Part shown: piece by piece, positions 7,009-14,531 of the stretch
Position numbering within the stretch: the stretch's first letter is position 1
Layout: the number at the start of each line of letters is the position of its first letter
Source of the DNA: Novosphingobium sp.
GTDB taxonomy: Bacteria; Pseudomonadota; Alphaproteobacteria; Sphingomonadales; Sphingomonadaceae
Direction of reading: 5' to 3'
DNA: 15,569 nt
NCBI GenBank assembly: GCA_021299075.1
Contig: JAJTFU010000134.1
Location: 1 to 15,569 of the forward strand
Notes under the pieces: generated by a model
Told to the model about the DNA's origin: nothing
The model's database searches: none
The model's input: only the letters and a program-made list of their open reading frames with translations
Program-made: the position numbers and the translations under genes

Positions 7009-7785
7009 GCCGGCACCGTCTGGGCAAAGTGATCGGCAATCGCCTTGCGCGTCGTCACCCAGACCCCGTCGTGCTGGCGGACGTGGCGGAAGAACTCCTC
7101 CAGCGCCCAGATCCGCCCCGGCCGGCCGATGATCCGCAGATGCAGCCCCAGACTCATCATCTTGGGATTGCCTTCCAGTCCTTCGCGGTAGACCTGATCG
7201 AAGTTGCGGATCGCATAGGCCAGCCACTGTTCCGGGGTCATGGCGGGATCGGTCCACATCTTCATGTCGTTGTTGGTGATAGGAGAAGCCCTCCTCGATC
7301 AGCAGGCGGCGGGTGTTGTCGGTCAGCATATAGCGCGACAGCCAGCCATGCGGGCGCACGCCGCAGGTCTGCTCGATGCTGGTCACGGCCTTGCGGATGA
7401 ACTCGCGCTCCTGCTCCTCGTTCAGGCGGAACTGGTGGACCCAGCGCCAGCCGTGGCTGACCGGCTCGTGGCCCAGCTCGACAATCGCCTCGGCAATCTC
7501 GGGATGGTTCTCGAGGGACAGGGCGGCAACCGTCCAGCTCGCCATGATGTCGAAAGCTTTCAGCAGCTTGACCACGCGCGGCGCACCGGCCTTGATCCCG
7601 TAAAGGTAGTTGCTCTCATTCGCATAGTTGCGGATCGGGGCCTTGATGAAGATGCCCAGCTCGTCGACCGGCTCCATCCCCTTGTCACCGCGGGCAATGG
7701 TCTGCTCGCTGCCTTCCTCGACATTGACCACGACCGACAGCGCCATCTTAGCGCCGCCGGGCAGGTCCATCCGTTCCTCACGCAT
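7005..7785 (-). pseudogene. PuuE-like polysaccharide deacetylase/allantoinase, frameshifted by an internal deletion
   Basis: The N-terminal part (7785 to about 7279) reads MREERMDLPGG, VVVNVEEGSEQ, an ELGHEPVSHGWRW block and SIEQTCGVRPHGWLSRY, as in NodB-fold proteins of the PuuE (allantoinase) group, which hydrolyse cyclic or linear amides. The C-terminal part (about 7274-7005, a different frame) reads NNDMKMWTDPAMTPEQWL and HLRIIGRPGRIWALEEFFRHVRQHDGVW, also typical. Between GFSYH and NNDMKMW family members carry about 30 further residues (a DDLPYW block and a VxPYxLDT strand), so about 86-89 nt seem lost and the frame changes near 7275. The canonical NodB metal ligands are also replaced (VEEG for the Asp pair, HGWRW for HxxxH), as in PuuE. 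The start overlaps the SDR stop as TGATG. Confidence 0.85.
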
Positions 7786-8582
7786 CAATGCATCTCCTCG
7801 CCGCCCGAGACGTTGAGCGCCTCGCCGGTGACGTAAAAGGCGTCGTCGCTGGCAAGCCAGGCACAGGCGGCGGCCGTATCGCTGGGCAGGCCCGGACGGC
7901 CCATCGGGTTCTTGGCGGCCATGTTCTTGAGATAGGCCTCGACCGTGTCGAAACCGAGCAGCTTGGAGAAATACTCGTTCTGCTGCGCGCCAAGGCCGGT
8001 GGTGACATGGTTCGGGCAGACCGCGTTGACGGTGATCCCGTGCGCACCCAGCTCAACCGCCGTCGCACGGGTCAAGCCAACCATGCCATGCTTGGAGCTG
8101 ACATAGGCCGGCAGGTGCGGGAAGCCGGTCTTGGCCGCCTGGCTGGCGATGTTGATGATCCGCCCGCCTTTCCCGCCGGCAATCATCGCCTTGGCTGCTG
8201 CCTGGGTGCAATAGAACGCGCCCGACAGGTTGACAGCGATCACGGTCGCCCAGTCCTTTGGATCGACCTCCAGCATCGGCTTCATCATGAATCCGATCCC
8301 GGCATTGTTGACGAAAACATCGACCGAGCCCAGCGCCGCGACCGCCTGATCGACCAGCGCCTGGCACTGGGCCGGGTCGGACACGTCGCAGGCAATCGTC
8401 GCGACCTTTACCCCGCGCCCGCGCAGGTCTTCGGCCGCGCCCTCGGCCTCGGCATCGATCCGCAGGTCCGAGACAACGCAGTTCGCGCCCTCATCGGCAA
8501 AGCGGCGCAGGATGCCCTGGCCCAGGCCCTTTTCCTTGCCCGAGCCTGTGACGACGATGGTCTTGCCCGCGAACCGGCCCAT
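7785..8582 (-). CDS. Short-chain dehydrogenase/reductase (classical SDR)
   Basis: The 265-residue product is a complete classical SDR of normal length. It has the cofactor loop TGSGKEKGLGQG (residues 12-23), CDV at 65-67, NNAG at 92-95, catalytic Ser147, and Tyr160 with Lys164 in YVSSK. Asp39 at the end of the second strand (VVSDL) favours NAD over NADP. The C-terminal substrate loop (NEYFSKLLGFDTVEAYLKNM) is long enough for a CoA thioester or other bulky substrate, and the fold ends with LNVSGGEEMH. It probably oxidises a hydroxy intermediate to a ketone in the pathway encoded here. It starts 2 nt after the HapK-like gene stop and overlaps the next gene by one base, so it is an internal operon gene. 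Confidence 0.93.
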   Translation of the reverse strand: MGRFAGKTIVVTGSGKEKGLGQGILRRFADEGANCVVSDLRIDAEAEGAAEDLRGRGVKVATIACDVSDPAQCQALVDQAVAALGSVDVFVNNAGIGFMMKPMLEVDPKDWATVIAVNLSGAFYCTQAAAKAMIAGGKGGRIINIASQAAKTGFPHLPAYVSSKHGMVGLTRATAVELGAHGITVNAVCPNHVTTGLGAQQNEYFSKLLGFDTVEAYLKNMAAKNPMGRPGLPSDTAAACAWLASDDAFYVTGEALNVSGGEEMH

Positions 8583-8584
8583 TT

Positions 8585-8878
8585 TCAGAGGTCCTCGGTC
8601 AGGATGAAGGTCGGGTTGTCGGTGAATTCGCCAAACCCGGCGGCGACCTTCTGGAATTCGGGATCGGAGACAGCGGCCATGCCGTGAATGTCGATCACCT
8701 CGATATAGTCATAGGGCGGCTTGGCATCCGAACCGAACAGGCCGGTGGCGCGGTGGACGGTGAAGCCGCGGACCGAGCCCAGCGCATTGACGCCGGGAAT
8801 GTCGGTCCCCCGCGCCCAGGCTTCATAGGCTTCGCGGCTGGCGCCTTCTTTCAAGTTGAACAGGCAGACGATGCGCAT
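8585..8878 (-). CDS. REDY-like HapK family protein
   Basis: The 97-residue product opens with MRIVCLFNLKEGASREAYEAWARGTDIPGV, continues with VHRATGLFGSDAKPPYDYIEVIDI and closes with PTFILTEDL, the pattern of the HapK/RedY family. These are small dimeric alpha/beta-barrel proteins first noted in prodigiosin-type pigment clusters (HapK of Hahella, RedY of Streptomyces). Many family members lie in degradation loci instead, and their reaction is not established. Here the gene sits inside a catabolic operon, between amidase and SDR. It is a few residues shorter than I would expect around VSDPEFQKVAAGFGEF, but all blocks are present. It has its own strong ribosome binding site, unlike most operon members. 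Confidence 0.85.
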   Translation of the reverse strand: MRIVCLFNLKEGASREAYEAWARGTDIPGVNALGSVRGFTVHRATGLFGSDAKPPYDYIEVIDIHGMAAVSDPEFQKVAAGFGEFTDNPTFILTEDL

Positions 8879-8883
8879 GGTTT

Positions 8884-8890
8884 CTCTCCC
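8884..8890 (-). promoter_or_regulatory. Ribosome binding site GGGAGAG for the HapK-like gene
   Basis: On the minus strand GGGAGAG lies 5 nt before the ATG at 8878, within the only operon gap longer than 2 nt (8879-8891). It allows independent initiation where no overlap provides coupling. Confidence 0.65.
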
Positions 8891-8891
8891 T

Positions 8892-10049
8892 TCAGATGCC
8901 GGATTGTGGCGGACGGCGGTAAGCTTGCAACTGGTTATCTAGCTGGCGGGCCAGCGCGATCAGCCCCGGCTCGCTTCCCGGCGGGCCGACCAGCTGGACG
9001 CTGACCGGCAGGCCATCCTCGCTCCACCCCGACGGCAGCGCCAGCGCGGGCAGCCCGGCGACGTTGGCCAGGCAGGTGAAGTCCGCCTGGTTGGACGGGG
9101 CGCGGGTGCCGTGGGGAAAAGCCACTTGCGGCGCGGTCGGCATGATCAGGACGCCGTCGCTGCCCAGCGCCTCGCGCAAGGCGGTGCGGGTGCGGGCCAG
9201 CACTGCTGGGCGCTGCTCCATCCCGGCGGTAATCTTGAGGATGAACTTGAGCTCGTCGGACAGGCCGGGATTGTCCTCGCGGTATTCGGTGTCGAGATCG
9301 GCGATCAGCCACTGCCCGGCGCTGACCAGGCCAGCCATGCGGATATCGGTCAGGCTGTCGGGCAGGTCGAGCGTTTCCGGGGTCAGCGGCAGGGCGCGGA
9401 GCGCGGCTTCGAAGCCGGCCGTAACGGCAGGCTGAACCTCAACTTCACCTTGGCGACCCAGCACGAAGGCGCGCTTGAAACTGACCGCATGGCCCGGATC
9501 GCTCGCCAGAATCGGCCAGGCCTGTTCCAGCACATCAAGACTGGCCGCGAGCGGACCGATGCAGTCGAGTGCCGGCTCCAGAAAGGCCAGCCCATCGCTG
9601 CTGACCGCGCCCTCGGTCGGCTTCAGGCCATAGACCCCGCAATAGGCCGCCGGGATGCGAACCGAACCCATAGTATCGGTGCCGAGTGCCAGGTCGCACA
9701 GCCCCGCCGCCACCGCCGCGCCGCTGCCGCCGGACGAGCCGCCGGGGGTATAGTCATGCCGGTGCGGATTGTGCGTGCGGCCATAGAAGGCATTGTCGGT
9801 ATGAGCCCCCAGTGCTGCCTCGTGCATGTTGACGGTACCCAGGATCGCCGCTCCGGCCGTGCGCAAGCGGGTGACCACTTCGGCATCGCGGCTGGCGATC
9901 CGGTCACGATAGAGGCCCATTCCGCCGGTCCAGGGCAGGCCCTTGACCATGATGTTGGACTTCACCCCCACGGTCAGCCCCGCGAGCGGCCCCTCGCCGC
10001 CGTGGGCGTCAGGATCGAGATCGACGAAGGCGCCCCAGCGATCGTGCAT
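8892..10049 (-). CDS. Amidase (amidase-signature family)
   Basis: The 385-residue product hydrolyses a carboxylic amide to acid and ammonia or amine, using a Ser-cisSer-Lys triad. From the ATG at 10049 these are Lys30 (VGVKSN), Ser105 (TPGGSSGGSG) and Ser129 (GTDTMGSVRIPAA). The spacings of 75 and 24 residues match fatty-acid amide hydrolase. A Met replaces the usual Gly/Ala just before the nucleophile's glycine, a small variation. The protein is shorter than the common 450-500 because the N-terminal helical region is short, but the core looks complete to LPVSVQLVGPPGSEPGLIALA. The ATG overlaps the ligase stop as TGATG; a GTG one codon earlier is possible. An exact substrate cannot be read from the sequence. 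Confidence 0.92.
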   Translation of the reverse strand: MHDRWGAFVDLDPDAHGGEGPLAGLTVGVKSNIMVKGLPWTGGMGLYRDRIASRDAEVVTRLRTAGAAILGTVNMHEAALGAHTDNAFYGRTHNPHRHDYTPGGSSGGSGAAVAAGLCDLALGTDTMGSVRIPAAYCGVYGLKPTEGAVSSDGLAFLEPALDCIGPLAASLDVLEQAWPILASDPGHAVSFKRAFVLGRQGEVEVQPAVTAGFEAALRALPLTPETLDLPDSLTDIRMAGLVSAGQWLIADLDTEYREDNPGLSDELKFILKITAGMEQRPAVLARTRTALREALGSDGVLIMPTAPQVAFPHGTRAPSNQADFTCLANVAGLPALALPSGWSEDGLPVSVQLVGPPGSEPGLIALARQLDNQLQAYRRPPQSGI

Positions 10050-11407
10050 CACACACCGCGCTCGTCGATCAGGCGGATCGGTTTCTGGCGGGTGTCGATC
10101 TGGGTCGCGGCGGCCGTCTCGCCCGGCGCGCAGAGCTGGACCGCCACTTCGACGCCAAGGCCCCGGCGCAGGACTTCGGCCAGTTCGCCGGCATTGCTGC
10201 CACCGCGGCTTTCGATCGTGACCACCATGTCGTCACGATGGGTCGCGACATCGCGGCGCAGGTGGCAGACATATTCGCCGGTCAGGTCAGGCCGGTTCTC
10301 AATCAGCGCGGCGATGGCGTGGGGGAACAGGTTGATGCCGCGCAGCTTGACCATGTTGTCGCTGCGGCCCTTGAACCCGGCAATCCGCTTGAAGCCCAGC
10401 TCGCCCCGCCCATCCAGCTCATGCGTGATATCGTGGGTGTTGAAGCGAATGCATGGGGCGATGTCGTCCTTGAACAGGCAGGTGACGACCATGTCCCCGG
10501 TCTCGCCCCTGGCCACCGGCGTGCCACTCTCGATATCGAGGAGTTCGAGGTACTGCGCATCTTCCCAGACATATAGTCCGTCGCGGTCCGGCCCCTCGCC
10601 GGCGATCGAGCCGGTATCGCCCACCCCGTACCAGTCATAGGCCTTGGCGCCGTGCCAGGCCGCCTCGGTCGCGGCGCGGTCTTCGGTGCCAAGATGGCCG
10701 ATGATCATGCGTAGCTTGATCCGGTCAAAAAGTTTCTCTGCTTCAGCGACTTCGGCCAGCTTCCTGATGTAATCGACGAAGCCGACCATCACCGTCACGC
10801 CAAAGTCCGCCAGCAGGTTGACCTGGTTGACCGAGCGGGTTTCGATCCCGGTTCCGGCCGAAAGGAACAGCGAATTGGTGAAGTGGGTCACCGCCTCGCG
10901 GATATAGTGCCCGCCGTTGATCATGCCGTGGCCATAGACCGAATGGACTACATCTTCGGGCTTCAGCCCCATCCAGCGGTACATCCGCCCGACCAGCAGG
11001 TTGGTCACCTCGCGCCCCTTGGGCCCGAACATCAGCGGTTGTGGGCGTCCGGTGGTGCCGCTGGTGGTGTGAAACACGACCGGCGTATCGCCACGCCCGT
11101 CGAAATCACCATAGGGCGGGTGCGCGTTGACCGAGGCCATCAGGTCGGTCTTGTCATAGACCGGCAGCTTGGTGATGTCGGCCAGCCCGGTGATGTCACC
11201 GGGCTCGATCCCCTGCGCGCCCCACAGCCGCTGGTAAAACGGGATCTGCCAGCCGCGCTGCATCAGCCGTCGGAACTGGGCATCCTGGATCGCGAAGATC
11301 TCGTCGCGGCTGATATTGCGATAGCGCGCGGTAAAGGCATCCCCGACCGGGTAATCGGCCAGCATTTGCTTGATGTCGAAGGCTTCAAAGTAAGTCGGGA
11401 AGCTCAT
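10049..11407 (-). CDS. Phenylacetate-CoA ligase (PaaK)-like adenylate-forming enzyme
   Basis: The 452-residue product is an ANL-superfamily ligase of the PaaK type by length and motif layout. It has the phosphate loop HTTSGTTGRPQ (residues 113-123), the YGVGDTG adenine-binding motif (260-266, Asp in place of the usual Glu), the hinge segment FKGRSDNMVKLRG (345-357) followed by INLFP, and a late basic motif RQKPIRLID that can supply the adenylation lysine. It should activate a carboxylic acid with ATP and CoA in the cytoplasm. The substrate need not be phenylacetate. It overlaps the upstream MmgE/PrpD gene by 4 nt (ATGA) and the amidase by 1 nt, so expression is coupled to both; the amidase could deliver its acid substrate. 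Confidence 0.9.
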   Translation of the reverse strand: MSFPTYFEAFDIKQMLADYPVGDAFTARYRNISRDEIFAIQDAQFRRLMQRGWQIPFYQRLWGAQGIEPGDITGLADITKLPVYDKTDLMASVNAHPPYGDFDGRGDTPVVFHTTSGTTGRPQPLMFGPKGREVTNLLVGRMYRWMGLKPEDVVHSVYGHGMINGGHYIREAVTHFTNSLFLSAGTGIETRSVNQVNLLADFGVTVMVGFVDYIRKLAEVAEAEKLFDRIKLRMIIGHLGTEDRAATEAAWHGAKAYDWYGVGDTGSIAGEGPDRDGLYVWEDAQYLELLDIESGTPVARGETGDMVVTCLFKDDIAPCIRFNTHDITHELDGRGELGFKRIAGFKGRSDNMVKLRGINLFPHAIAALIENRPDLTGEYVCHLRRDVATHRDDMVVTIESRGGSNAGELAEVLRRGLGVEVAVQLCAPGETAAATQIDTRQKPIRLIDERGV

Positions 11408-12681
11408 GTCGGGTCCGTGAAATAGGTCAGGGGATCAGAAAACAGGCGCGCGTCGTGCCCGGCGGGCGCGAGCTCGCGGGCGAAGTCTAGCTTGGCTTGC
11501 GTTTGGTCAGGCGAGAGCGGTGCATCGGGGCTGCCCAGCGTGTGCGGCACGGCGATGATCTGCGTGGTGCCGCCCGCCGTGACGCGCAGCTCCTGCGGGA
11601 ACAGGGCGTTGGGATCGGCATTGCCGTCCGCCACCAGCGCGACCTTGCCGGCCAGCGCCGCGAGCGCCGGATCGGCGAAGTTTTCCGCCGTGAAGCGGCG
11701 CGGGTCGATCCGTCCGTCAGTCAGCATCAGTGCCGCCAGGAACGGCAGGCAGAGCCTCGCATAGGCCGGGGTCATATCAGGCTTGTAAGGCCGCCCGACC
11801 AGACGGTGAATCAGCGGCGGGCAGGCCAGTTCGATCCGCTCGACGCTCTGCCCTGCCAAGGCCTGCAAGGCCCCCAGCGCGGCATGACTGGCGCGGCCCG
11901 ACGGGAACGGCTTGGTGCTGATCTCGGCAATCCGCCAGATCTGCCCCAGATCGCGCGTGTAGCGCGACAGGTCGCCCTGATCGATCAGCTTGAAATACCC
12001 GAACGGCCCCTCCAGCGGATCGAGCGGCGCGGTAAAGCCGGCTTTGGCCAGGTCGCTGGCAGTCACCGCCGCGCGGGCGGCATTGGCGATCTGGAACGGC
12101 AGGGTGATCGAGCCTTCGACGTGCGCCTGCATCGTCCCGGCTGCGCTCGAATAGGCGAGACCCAGCGCATGCTCCAGCGGCGCGCCATCAATCCGCGCTA
12201 CGGCCAGCGCCGCGCCGATTACGCCGGCGGTAGCCGGGCGGAAGAAGCTGAGCGCCGAGTCCGCGGCAATGCCAAGGCCCGAAGCGACATCGACGCCGAT
12301 GGCGAGCGCCACCAGCGCATCCTCGGGATCGCAGCCGCCCTTGCGGTCAATCGCGGCACCCAACGCCGCAGTCACCACGCTCATGGCGTGAACCACGGCC
12401 GGTTCGTGGACCGCGTCCCATTCCAGGCAGTGAATGCGATAGCCATTGACGAAGGCCGCGCCCGGCGCCGGCAGGCGTTCGGCTGTGCCGATCAGGCGGG
12501 CATCGGTGCAGCTGCCCATCGCCCGCGCCGCCGCCAGGATGGCTTCGGCCCCCGGCGCGGTCGTTCCCGCCGCACCAACCGCCAGCGTATCGCCCAGCAA
12601 CCGCACGGCATCAGCGCGGACAGCTTCGGGCATGTGGTGCCTACCGCCGGCAAAGGCAAGGAGATCCGCGGTCGCGCTCAT
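11404..12681 (-). CDS. MmgE/PrpD family protein (first paralogue)
   Basis: The 425-residue product is a complete MmgE/PrpD protein. The helical domain begins with RADAVRLLGDTLAVGAAG and carries NGYRIHCLEWDAVHEPAVVHAMSVV, and the second domain includes EISTKPFPSGRASHAALGAL. Family members are 2-methylcitrate dehydratases, cis-aconitate decarboxylases or epimerases acting on polycarboxylates. Here the common DDTH and HPS(A/G) elements are DAVH and HAM, so propionate-pathway dehydration should not be assumed. It overlaps the second paralogue upstream by 4 nt and the ligase downstream by 4 nt. I infer an isomerisation, dehydration or decarboxylation step in the operon pathway. Confidence 0.9.
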   Translation of the reverse strand: MSATADLLAFAGGRHHMPEAVRADAVRLLGDTLAVGAAGTTAPGAEAILAAARAMGSCTDARLIGTAERLPAPGAAFVNGYRIHCLEWDAVHEPAVVHAMSVVTAALGAAIDRKGGCDPEDALVALAIGVDVASGLGIAADSALSFFRPATAGVIGAALAVARIDGAPLEHALGLAYSSAAGTMQAHVEGSITLPFQIANAARAAVTASDLAKAGFTAPLDPLEGPFGYFKLIDQGDLSRYTRDLGQIWRIAEISTKPFPSGRASHAALGALQALAGQSVERIELACPPLIHRLVGRPYKPDMTPAYARLCLPFLAALMLTDGRIDPRRFTAENFADPALAALAGKVALVADGNADPNALFPQELRVTAGGTTQIIAVPHTLGSPDAPLSPDQTQAKLDFARELAPAGHDARLFSDPLTYFTDPT

Positions 12682-13910
12682 CCCAGCCAGTCCTCGAGCA
12701 TGTCGCTGATCGCCGCCGCGTCATCGCCTTCCAGTGCCAAGGCACAGGCCCGCTCAGCCTCGTCCGGCGTCAGCCCGGCCCAGGCGGCGAGCGTGTGCAT
12801 TTTCTGCCTGATCACCGCCTCATCGACCGGCCGCTCCGGATCGCCGCGGGTGTCGATCAGTTCCACGCCATTCACACGCGCTCCGAAATGTGCCGGGTAA
12901 CGCGCTGTAATTGCTTTGTCTTCCGAAACCGAAACCTGTGCCCGCAGCGGGGCCAGTTCGGCAATCGCCTCGAGCGTAAAATCTTCCGGCTTCGCCCCGC
13001 GTCCGCTGGCAATCACCGCCACAGCGTGCTGCAGGCTGAACTTGGCATCAACCTCGGTCACCGGGTTTGGCCGGTCGCAGAAGGCGATGGCATCGGCATA
13101 GGTCTCGACCCGGAACGGCGCGGTAAGCTTGCCTTGCGCGCGCAATTCCAGCGCGCAGTCGATCACCGGATGGGCATGACGGCAGGCGGCCCAGGGCTTA
13201 AAGCTGACCTCGTGGATGCTCCAGCCCTCGCCCAGTTCCAGCGGCTTGGGCGCAACGCAGGTTGCCGCGTAGAGCCCCTGCTGCCCCTCCAGTACGGAGG
13301 CCGTGCCGGTCAATCCGCGCGCGGCCATATAGGCAGCGAAATAGCCGTTGCTGCCAGCCATGGCGACGTGCCACTGCTTGGTCATCCCGGCTTCGTGCCG
13401 CATCTGCCACAGCCCGCCAGTGGTCGACCCGGCATTGCTGAGCGCAGCGAGCATCTGCCCTTCGTCCAGCCCCAGTACCGATCCCGCCGCCGCAGCTGCA
13501 CCGAACGGGCCGGCGGTCGCGGTGTTGTGATAGTGGGCATAATGCTTTGCGTCGAAGCTGGCGCCGATCGCGATCATCGCCTGGTACCCGCACACCGCGC
13601 CATCGAGCACGGCATCCAGATCGGCATCGACATCGCCGGCGGCTTCCAACGCCGCAGCCCAGATCACTGGCCCCGGGTGAAGCAGTGCGGTGCGGTGGAC
13701 GTCGTCCATCTCCAGCACCCCGCCCAGCCAACCGGCCCGGCGCGCGCCGCCCAAGTCGGCCCGATACAGCACCTTGGCCACTTGCGCCTGCCGCGCCCCC
13801 GCGACACAGGCCAGCCAATCCAGCAGGTGCAGCCGCGCACGCGCCCTATCGCTTTCCGTGATCGGGCGCGCTAGTGTCCGGACAAGTTGGACCAGCAGGG
13901 GCTCGCTCAT
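12678..13910 (-). CDS. MmgE/PrpD family protein (second paralogue), first gene of the operon
   Basis: The 410-residue product has the family N-terminus (RARARLHLLDWLACVAGA), the closer-to-consensus LEMDDVHRTALLHPGPVIWAA segment (DDxH and HPG), an NAGSTTGGLWQM helix, and KPWAACRHAHPVIDCAL in the second domain. It is strongly diverged from the adjacent paralogue, so the pair may form a heteromer or catalyse consecutive steps. The Met at 13910 gives the normal N-terminus; a run of G (ACGGGGG) precedes it as a weak ribosome binding site. The gntR gene diverges from a start only 44 nt away, so the control region overlaps the 5' ends of both genes. A TGTCCGGACA palindrome lies inside codons 10-12. 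Confidence 0.9.
   Translation of the reverse strand: MSEPLLVQLVRTLARPITESDRARARLHLLDWLACVAGARQAQVAKVLYRADLGGARRAGWLGGVLEMDDVHRTALLHPGPVIWAAALEAAGDVDADLDAVLDGAVCGYQAMIAIGASFDAKHYAHYHNTATAGPFGAAAAAGSVLGLDEGQMLAALSNAGSTTGGLWQMRHEAGMTKQWHVAMAGSNGYFAAYMAARGLTGTASVLEGQQGLYAATCVAPKPLELGEGWSIHEVSFKPWAACRHAHPVIDCALELRAQGKLTAPFRVETYADAIAFCDRPNPVTEVDAKFSLQHAVAVIASGRGAKPEDFTLEAIAELAPLRAQVSVSEDKAITARYPAHFGARVNGVELIDTRGDPERPVDEAVIRQKMHTLAAWAGLTPDEAERACALALEGDDAAAISDMLEDWLG
13875..13884. promoter_or_regulatory. Second TGTCCGGACA palindrome, candidate GntR operator
   Basis: This copy is 71-80 nt upstream of the gntR ATG, within the start of the divergent mmgE/prpD gene. Because the intergenic space is only 44 nt, the gntR promoter must overlap that coding sequence, so an operator there would suit autoregulation or a roadblock on the operon. 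It is identical to 2239-2248. Confidence 0.4.
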
Positions 13911-13954
13911 GGGCGCCCCCGTGGAGCCGATGGGAGCAAGGATTGAAGGCCAGC

Positions 13955-14510
13955 ATGACCATTCCGCGTGAGCGTGAAGCCCCCCGCTATCTGCAAGTTG
14001 CCGGGGAACTGCGCGCCGAAATCCTCTCCGGCAAGTTTTCTGCGCGCGATCAGTTTCCGACCGAGAGCGACCTGTGCCAGCGCTATGGCGTGTCGCGCTT
14101 TACCATTCGCGAGGCGCTGCGCCGGCTGCAGAACGAACACCAGCGGCGCCTGGACCTGCTTCCGCGGCGTGCGCAGTCCGCAGCTCGACGGCCAGCCGAT
14201 TGCCGCGACCGATGCCTATTTCCACGAAAGCGTCGATGCCGCCGTGGCCAAGCTGGACCTGGGCGCGGGCACGCTGTTCAGCCAGATCGAGCAGCTCGCG
14301 GGCGTCAGCGTCGGCAAGGTTACCCAGGATATCCAGGCGGTGGCCGCCAGCGCCGATATTGCCAAGGCGCTGGATCTGAAGCGTGGCAGCCCGGTGCTGC
14401 GGATTCTGCGCTGCTATATCGATCCCAAGGGCCGCGTTTTTGAAATCTCGGTCAGCCACCACCCGGGCGATCGCTTCGCCTACTCGATGCATATCGACGT
14501 CGACGGCTGA
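13955..14510 (+). pseudogene. GntR family regulator, HutC/UTRA type, frameshifted and shortened
   Basis: Codons 1-61 (13955-14137) encode a good GntR winged-helix N-terminus: PRYLQVAGELRAEILSGKF, FPTESDLCQRYGVSRFTIREALRRLQNE. The frame then changes. From about 14160 the other frame gives CFRGVRSPQL and a UTRA-like C-terminal half with PIAATDAYFHE, VTQDIQAVAAS, RGSPVLRILRCYID and FEISVSHHPGDRFAYSMHIDVDG. The wing (GLIxRRRGSGT) is damaged near 14138-14160, and about 55-60 residues that normally join the DNA-binding domain to PIAATDA are missing near 14180-14192. Intact relatives are about 240 residues; here only 185 codons fit. It is divergent from the catabolic operon and was presumably its repressor. 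Starts at 13955 or a TTG at 13943 are both possible. Confidence 0.85.
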
Positions 14511-14531
14511 GCGCGGCGGGACAGGCATGGC

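Noticed and set aside
6256..7785. A native two-domain deacetylase-crotonase fusion protein
   Set aside because: The stretch between the domains (about 7008-7275) is unrelated to either family, while another frame in the same bases encodes the expected deacetylase C-terminus ending exactly at an ATGA overlap with the crotonase start. A frameshift explains it better.
7005..7785. The NodB-fold protein as a cell-wall or chitin deacetylase
   Set aside because: It lacks the Asp pair and the HxxxH metal motif and resembles the PuuE allantoinase group; it also sits in a catabolic operon and has no signal peptide.
8585..8878. A prodigiosin-type pigment biosynthesis locus, suggested by HapK
   Set aside because: No condensing enzyme, peptidyl carrier or other pigment genes are present; all neighbours are catabolic families.
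9111..13874. Long plus-strand open frames (for example 9111-10640, 11497-12900, 12795-13874) opposite the operon
   Set aside because: They lie opposite well-supported amidase, ligase and MmgE/PrpD genes, have low-complexity Arg/Ala/Gly-rich products and show no family motif.
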